This document shows positions 57,370-64,000 of a DNA stretch of 64,000 nt, piece by piece (position 1 is the stretch's first letter; each line of letters starts with the position of its first letter). The notes below the pieces were generated by a model. That model was not told the DNA's origin. It saw nothing but the letters and a program-made list of their open reading frames with translations, and made no database searches. The position numbers were made by a program, and so were the translations under genes. Source of the stretch: Chinchilla lanigera (Eukaryota; Chordata; Mammalia; Rodentia; Chinchillidae); assembly GCF_000276665.1 (NCBI RefSeq), contig NW_004955438.1, forward strand, positions 13,184,710 through 13,248,709. Reading direction: 5' to 3'.

Positions 57370-58154
57370 CTGTAGGTGATAAAATTTGCTGTTAAAGCAA
57401 CCAAAGGATGATGTTACGAGTGACAGATTTTTTTTTTTAGCAAAAACAAGTACAGTGAAATACATTCTGAAATCGAACTATATGTATGAAAGGAAAATAC
57501 TTAAGATGAACTAATACAATTAAAAGGTATTTAAAATGAGGTATCATGAGGTCATACTTCTGAAACTCAAATGAGCAGCAACAAAAAATACTGGATCATT
57601 TTTTCAGTATGAGTCAATCCCATTGGGAAGCTAAAATCCCAAATATTTCAGTGGGAAAAATAACAGAAGGTGTGGCGTGAGATTAGCTTGGATATCCTGC
57701 ATGTACACTAGGCTCTCTAATTCAAAACCTCACAACATAAAGAACTCAGAGAACTCAGGTAAGTGAATTCAGCACTCAGATTTCAGAGCACCAAAGGGAA
57801 TTTCAAAGGTCTTCGCCTCCTGCCTCCTTCCCTGTGGGCCCACAGGAATGAGGAGCAAAGTCCCCCAAGGCAGGGCAAGTCAGAACCAGCTGGATAGGAG
57901 CCACCTCTCCATATCTGCAAACAGGTACTGGAGCTGTGGCTTTCATGGGTTGAAAGCACCTGCCTCATTATTTGCTGCTGTACACAGACAGGCAAGCCAG
58001 GTCAATAATTTAATGAGAAAACCAAGGAGTGATTAAAATTAAGAATCTCAATATAGTACGCATGAAGATGAACAGTTACCTCATTTGTGTTCACAGAACG
58101 CTATTGTGCATATTAATAACTGGCATAAAGCCAGGCAATAAATGTGCCAGAGAC

Positions 58155-58375
58155 AGAATACTGTGGTTAAGAATGTGGACTCTGAGGCCAGATTGAGTTC
58201 AAGGCAGGTTTTCTTCCTCACTGGCTATGTGACCTTGTTAACCTCTCTGTGCCTACTTTTTCACCTGCAAAATGGAATATCAACAGTACCTAACATGGGT
58301 ATTATGCATTAAGATGTGCGCTGTGCCTACACAGTACCTAGCACAGACCAAATGCTTAGAAATATGACTCTTATT
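58155..58375 (+). repeat. MIR SINE relic
   Basis: The phrases ggctatgtgaccttgttaac, ctctctgtgcctac and tgcaaaatggaatatc follow the MIR consensus over about 220 bp, long for a MIR in a rodent. Confidence 0.75.
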
Positions 58376-61300
58376 CATCATCTATGTCAACCATAAAGAA
58401 AACAGACACAGAAGCTACATTAAGAGGCCACTGAAAATTGTGAAATGATAATGGAACCACACTTTGGCATAAAATTATAACAATACTGTTAAGGTCAAAT
58501 GTAATTCTACTTCTAGCACTGCATTCTGGTAACCCAAGAAAATGTTGGAAGACAAGAAAAGAATCCCCTGTCCTGGTGCTTTGTTAACGTGTTCCCACTG
58601 GCCTGAACCTCCAGTGGTACACGTGTGACTGTCCCACATGTACCACCGGTAGCTCAGGGGCACCCAGCAGTGAGACATACAAATTAAAGCCCTGTTGTGA
58701 ATGTGTTAATTGCTGTTTGCAGTGTTCCTAGTATTACCAGATTCAGTCCTCTCCTTAGATACATATCTCTGAGAAAGAAATGGGAAATGCTTTCTCAGGG
58801 AAAAATAAACACAGACTTTCCTATTTTCTCTACTTTTACTGTACTTTTTGTGGGAAAGAATTCCGTATAAAGGTCTGAGATATAGATAAATATGCTGCTG
58901 GTGACAAACGCTGCTGTTGCTTTGGGGCAGAGAAATATGCACTGTGGCTGACATCACTGTAGGGTAATATTACTGTGCCATCTACTGCTTCTTAAATGTT
59001 GGGCAGGTTGCACTGTGTGTTGGAAATCTACTCTGCATCCAGTGCTGGGGAAAGCGAAATTAGTCCTGTGAAGACACAGAAAATGGAAAAGTCCACGATG
59101 GCGGGTCCATCCTGAAAAGAAGCATTAGAAAACAACAATGGTTCTGCTGAATTGCCAAGCCTGGAGAAAGGAGCACAAGGGGACCCTGGCCCAAGCCATC
59201 AACTTGTCCTGGGTAAAAAACAGTATTGATATGCAACTGAGTTGTTAACACGGGCTGCACACAGCGAGCTGACATTTTAGATTTGCACGAGGAAAAGAGC
59301 ATGTCAGGAATAAAATGAATGGAAATCTGATGGAACCTCTTGCTGCAAGCAGCTGTGGTGAGAGAGCATGGAGATCCACGGGCAAGAGCCCCAAACCATC
59401 CCCCTCCGCGAAATCTGTCCAGAACCAACACGAGTAGCCCGAGCAGACGATGACTATTCCACCACCCCAGCCTGGAGGAGCAAGAGCAGGAGCATGCATC
59501 GAGACTCCCTGAAGGACACTGCTCAGACTCCTGTCACCTTGCTAAAGAGGTGACACAGGGTTTCGTTGGTCACATGAGAGGTTCTGCAGCTTATTCCTGC
59601 TAAAAACTGCGCGTCAGGAAGAGGCCCAGGAACGAGGGTGGGGCAGTGAGGAGAAGGAGTTCACCCTTTTCTCTCTGGGAGGATGACCTCAGATTTACCT
59701 TTTTCTTACACTGTTCCCTTGAGATGTACCAGGTTAAGATGAACGCGGCAGCTGTGCCAGGCTGTTGGCAGCCAGCCCTGGCAGAGAGCCTTACCTTGGC
59801 TAAGGGATGTGAGCAGGCACAGAGGCCCTGAGCGATTCTCTTACAGGACTATGTTAAGGACTTTCAGGAGCATCAGCGTCTGTGCGTTACTCTTCTACCC
59901 AGGGTAAGGACAACTGCTGTGCCGATCCCATGCAGGGCTCACCTACACTCACTGTACAGTCTTCTCACCGCTGGGCGAGTGTGTGCCCTGTGGGCTGGGA
60001 AGCCCTGCCAAGGTGGCCCTGATAAAGCTGTGTTTGATGCTACCATCCTGTCCTGTCCCCTCTACAGAGGGCAAGTAACCCTGAGCTCTATGAAGCTAAG
60101 TAACACTGGGGTAGGATTCCAGCTGTTTGCTGGAATGTCCACGCTGCTCTGAATCTGGGGCCTTGCTGGACACAGAATGGGCACCGCAGAGGTGGAGGAC
60201 TCCGTGGAACGTTTGTCATTAACAATACTACAGCATCCTGGCAGCTCGCAGACTGGTTCTACGGAAGTACCTGAACACATCTTAATCTCCAAGGTGGGCA
60301 CAGCTCAGGTGAAGGCACTCAGTATTGCTTTTACTGGCACATCTCATCCCACGTACACTTTCTGTGCCCCAGCCAGTGATGGAAGCTCTTACTTCCCTAA
60401 CTACTTGGCTATCAATCTTAGAGTTCCTTTCTCTAACTCGGGCAGGAGAGGGCACAGAACCCAGAACCCGGGGTAGCTTGGGGCAAAGCAGCTGCATGTC
60501 ATAATCCAAGAGTGGCAGTGTTTAGCGCCCACGGCAGAGTGGAATGCAGAAATTTCAGAGTTTGCTAAATGGAAAAGAGCCAGAGGCTGAGAAAAATTGC
60601 TAAAGTACAGAGGCAAGACTCAGCCAAAAGGATGAGGCCTTTTGGGGGGTCATGAACAACCATAAGCATATGAGAAATGGCAGGTCACCCCACAGGCCAA
60701 GCGTCATGAATCAGACGGGCCAACTTCTCCCCATGGCTCTTTCTCAGAATGCAGGAGGCTGACCCTTTTGACTTCAAGTTTATGGGAGCAGTGAAGCACA
60801 GGCTTGGGGCAGGCGGTAGCATAAACCACCGGTTGTACAGTGACTGCATGGGGCATCACCCTAGACACAGCAGAGTCAGGTCTCACGTGCGAGCAGGGAA
60901 AGTGAGGGGAGGGACAGGGAATGACAGCCAGAGTGGTGCTGTTTCTGATGGACCCTCCCAGTGCACAGGGTTATCCCGAGGTTTTACGCAGGGCTCCAAC
61001 CACTCCACACCCCCATGCACCAAAGGAGCATCTCAGCACAACTAACAATACAGTATGGTTCACCCAAGCCCACATGTTGTGCAGGTGAAATGGGAGTAAA
61101 AGGATCAAAAGGGTGATATAAAGAAGAATGATCCCGAGCTGAGGAATGTGTGCTAAGGGAACAGTGATTTCACCCTGCCCTCCCCTGCACAGCTCCCAGA
61201 GCTCCAGACGGAAGCTGCTGCAATTGCAACAAGTAGAAGAAAGGGTACCAGCAGAGGAATGGTGACGGTGACAAATGTTAACAGACCTTGGACAGCAAGT

Positions 61301-61434
61301 CAAACACTCTGGGAAGCGGAGATGCTAACAGTAGGTACAGAAATACCTAAACTGAAGACGAAGAAGAAGAAAAAAGAACAGCAAATTAAGCATCAAGGAA
61401 GCCTTATAAAATATGCCAATTAAGAATTTTATCA

Positions 61435-61582
61435 GATGGGTGTGGTGGCACATGCCTATAATCTCAGCACTCAGGAGGCTGAAGCAGAAGGATCACTGTG
61501 AGTTTGAGGCCACCCTGGGCTACATAGTGAGTCTGAGGCCAGTCTGGGTTTTACAGCAAAACCCTGTTTCAAAAAACCAAAA
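61435..61582 (+). repeat. B1 SINE
   Basis: A B1 body with gtggcacatgcctataatct and a duplicated ctacatagtgag/tacagcaaaacc segment. Confidence 0.82.
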
Positions 61583-61611
61583 TCAACAAACAAAAACAAC
61601 AAAAACCTACC

Positions 61612-62050
61612 AACAAAGAAAAGCCCAGGTCCTAATGGATTCACTCCTGAATTCTACAAGAAATTTAAGAAGATCTAATGCTACTACTCCTCAAACTCTT
61701 TAATGAAATTGAAAGAGCAGCAATATTCCCAAACTCATTCCTGAAAGTAAGCATTATCCTGATACCCAAACGAGAGAAAGATCCAACTGAAAAAGAGTAC
61801 AGTGCAATCTCCCTAGTGAACATAGATGCAAAAATTCTCAATAAGATACTGGCAAACGGAATGCAGCAAAGCATCAAGAAGATTATACACCATTACCAAG
61901 TAGTATACATTCTATATGTCCTCCAAATCAAGATATCAACATAAAAAATTTAAAAACATAAATGAATTGATTCAAGATTATAATTGATAAATCAACATTT
62001 TGCATCCAGAAGAATGCAGCAAGTCACACAAAATCAATGTATTAGAATAA
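61612..62050 (+). mobile_element. L1 ORF2 reverse-transcriptase fragment
   Basis: It encodes the L1 RT signature PGPDGFTPEFY and, after a frame change, [12 protein letters not shown]...[12 protein letters not shown] with the HHYQV motif. It is truncated at both ends and lacks the catalytic FADD box, so it is inactive. Confidence 0.82.
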
Positions 62051-62109
62051 TTACCCAAATAACGTTCTCTGGGAGGACGTTACTAAGTTGGTTACTCAAA
62101 CCAGTAGTT

Positions 62110-62690
62110 GGTTATGTTTTTCATGAAGGTCCCATGGTAGGTAACCCTTGAAGATGCTCCCTAATGATCACAGTATCCTTGCATATTCAGCCCCTTTAGT
62201 ATGGACTGGCTCAAGTGCCTTTATTATTATTTCAGCAAAGAGGACAGGTGTCCCTTTCATGACTATGTTACAAAATAGTCTACCTTCCAGGCAGACCCTC
62301 CATTGCCTTCCTGACTCACGTGCTTTGCTGAAGTCAGGAGGTGCCATGTTGGAGAAGCCCACATGGCAAGGACCTGGGGTGGTCTTTGGCCACAGCCAGC
62401 AAGGACCACAGGCTCTCAGTCCAAAAGTACAAAGGAAACTGAAACTTGCCAACAGACACATGAGCTGGGAAGAAGATCCTTTCCAACTCAGCCTTGAGAT
62501 AACATTTAGCTGTGCCTATGGGAAACCAGATTCCTTTCCTGATCCACAGAAACTGTAAGAAATGGCTTTTGGTTTTGGTGCTGGAGATACCCTACTGTGT
62601 AGGTTGTTTTTAAGCTACTAAGTTTTAGGCATAATTTGTTACTTAATGATGGATAATGGAAAATTAATACAGAACCAGAGCAAATACTTT
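62110..62690 (+). mobile_element. Ancient LTR-like or L1M-like repeat
   Basis: Phrases gagctgggaagaagatcctt, tgatccacagaaactgtaag and agctactaagttttaggc, with the end attaatacag, are typical of a widespread old mammalian repeat. I am not sure of the family. Confidence 0.5.
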
Positions 62691-62779
62691 AGGCTTTGCA
62701 AGCTTTATGGTTTCTGTCACAGTTATTCAACTCTGCTATTACAGCACAAGGTGCCAGAAAAAACAGGGAGTGAACATGT

Positions 62780-62955
62780 CTTTGTTCTAATAAAACTTTA
62801 TTGATGGGCACTAAAATTTGAATTTCAAATGATTTTCACGCAAGGAAATACTACCCTTTGGTTTTTCTCCCAGCCTCGTAAGCTCAAAGGCCACATAGGC
62901 ACAGATAGCAGAATGAATCTGGCCTGCAGGCTGTTGCTTGCAATCTGCTGGCCTA
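62780..62955. mobile_element. Ancient DNA-transposon-like fragment
   Basis: ctaataaaactttattgatg and gaatctggcctgcaggctgt resemble the end of a common ancient mammalian transposon family. This is a weak call. Confidence 0.35.
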
Positions 62956-62992
62956 GACAGTACTAACTAGAGCTCTGTTTATTTGTTTGTCT

Positions 62993-63084
62993 ATTTATAT
63001 TTTATTTTTTGGTACCGGGAATCAAATTCACGACCTTGCACTTGCCAGGAAGGTGCTGTGCCACTGAGCTATCTTCCTAGCCCC
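62993..63084 (-). repeat. ID-type SINE
   Basis: Reversed ID (gaccttgcacttgccaggaa). Flanking copies of the type c(t/c)agagctctg suggest a target-site duplication. Confidence 0.85.
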
Positions 63085-63107
63085 TCGAGCTCTGCTTAAT
63101 ACCATTA

Positions 63108-63762
63108 CAGTTGTCTTTCAGTATCGGCAGGGTGTTGGTCCCGGAACTTTCATGGACACTAAAATCTGAGGTTACTAAAGTCACTTACATAAAATGACAC
63201 ATGAACTTGGGAACAGATCCTTTCCAACTGAGCCTTGAGATAAGCCCATAAGAGACCGTGCAGAAGAGCACCTAGCTAAGCTGTATCTTTTCTTGATCTA
63301 CAGAAACCATAAGAAATGGTTTTGGGTTTTGGTGCTGGGAATACAACTATGGCCTTACAAATGCTGAGCATATGACCTACACATGTACTCCCACATACTT
63401 TAAATCACCTTTAGGTTACTTGTAACCCCTAATACAATGTAAATGCTATGTAAGTAATTGCTTATTGTATTATTTAGGGAATAATGACAAGAAAAACGCC
63501 TGTATGTTCAGTAAAGATGCTACTGTCTTTGGCCTCTCTACACTGTACACGAAGGAGACGTGAGGCAGACGACATTCCAACGAGTCCTAAAGACAGCTGT
63601 GCAGTGGCATGAAGCTGCTTACACGTCACCTCATTTGTACAGATTCAGTGTAGTTCTTGGTATGCAGCAAACTGTTTTCGGAATTCCTTTTGTTTGAATT
63701 TTTTTTGATCTGTGGTTGGCTGAATCCACAGATGTGAAATCTGCAGACGAAGAGGGTTGACA
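63108..63762 (+). mobile_element. Tigger/MER2-type DNA transposon relic with foreign insert
   Basis: The left end cagttgtctttcagtatcgg and later phrases taatacaatgtaaatgctat, agggaataatgacaag and ttgatctgtggttggctgaa match Tigger. The segment 63197-63370 does not belong: it resembles the repeat at 62.46-62.58 kb. Confidence 0.7.
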
Positions 63763-64000
63763 CTATTTCGGTAACACTGAGGCCTGGAGTTCTATAACAT
63801 GATGTTTGTAATAATAAAATAGTAAAAAAGTGTATTTTCTTCATAGAAAATAAAACACCAAATAAATATCTCTAGACAAATATTTTCTACATTTCAAAGG
63901 CAGAGAAAGTGAGATAAAAGGAACGAGATGAGGGAAGAGCAGAAATAAAACCTCTATCCTCATTCTCAGCAAGGGCACATTCACCTATGGTTACAAAGCC

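Larger units (their letters stand above)
57370..64000 (-). other. RPS6KA5: RPS6KA5 intron upstream of residue R270 (continues past the window)
   Basis: No exon encoding the preceding kinase-domain segment is visible, so the intron exceeds 6.6 kb. It contains a MIR (58155-58375, plus), an ID, an L1 fragment, LTR-like sequence and a Tigger relic. The segment 58.4-61.3 kb is apparently single-copy and non-coding. Confidence 0.8.

Noticed and set aside
57370..64000. A further upstream RPS6KA5 exon (activation loop of the N-terminal kinase)
   Set aside because: I looked on the minus strand for the expected SFCGTIEYMAP and GEKNSQAEIS segments and did not find them.

Overview
The window is vertebrate nuclear DNA from a mammal, most likely a rodent outside the mouse/rat family. 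It carries many 7SL-derived B1 SINEs with the internal duplication, tRNA-derived ID-type SINEs, fused B1-ID dimers, L1 tails, MaLR LTRs, and ancient MIR/L2/Tigger relics. The dimeric B1-ID elements and the ID variant suggest a squirrel-, beaver- or kangaroo-rat-like lineage. I lean towards beaver or a relative, but this is a guess.

The only protein-coding gene I can demonstrate is RPS6KA5 (MSK1, mitogen- and stress-activated kinase 1), on the minus strand. Ten consecutive coding exons lie between 57369 and 35339, all with GT/AG borders and compatible phases. They cover human-numbered residues R270 to D799: the end of the N-terminal AGC kinase domain, the regulatory linker (S360, S376, S381), the whole C-terminal CaMK-like kinase domain (K455, D544, D565, T581), T700, and the basic/Ser-rich nuclear tail. 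The reading frame stops three codons earlier than in human MSK1. Earlier exons lie beyond 64000.

Layout: 1-1.7 kb, a 5'-truncated L1. 2.5-3.8 kb, a CpG island broken by a 771-base assembly gap; from conserved gene order this is the probable promoter and first exon of TTC7B (minus strand), but no TTC7B codon is visible. 3.8-34.5 kb, intergenic DNA (or a very long RPS6KA5 3' region) with SINE clusters, a second GC-rich promoter-like patch at 11.3-12.1 kb, a SINE-free stretch at 13.5-20.2 kb, a canonical minus-strand poly(A) site at 17.2 kb, and a half-L1 (HAL1-like) element with a CpG-rich 5' end at 23.9-25.4 kb. 34.55-35.34 kb, the proximal 3' UTR of RPS6KA5, ending in a 14-bp inverted repeat that presents the poly(A) hexamer in its loop. 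35.3-57.4 kb, the exons and introns. 57.4-64 kb, the next upstream intron, with an L1 RT fragment, ancient LTR-like sequence and a Tigger relic.

I found no new multi-gene system. The observations most worth checking are the lost C-terminal tripeptide, the two contrasting poly(A) sites, the CpG-rich HAL1-like 5' end, and the inverted SINE pairs flanking single kinase exons.
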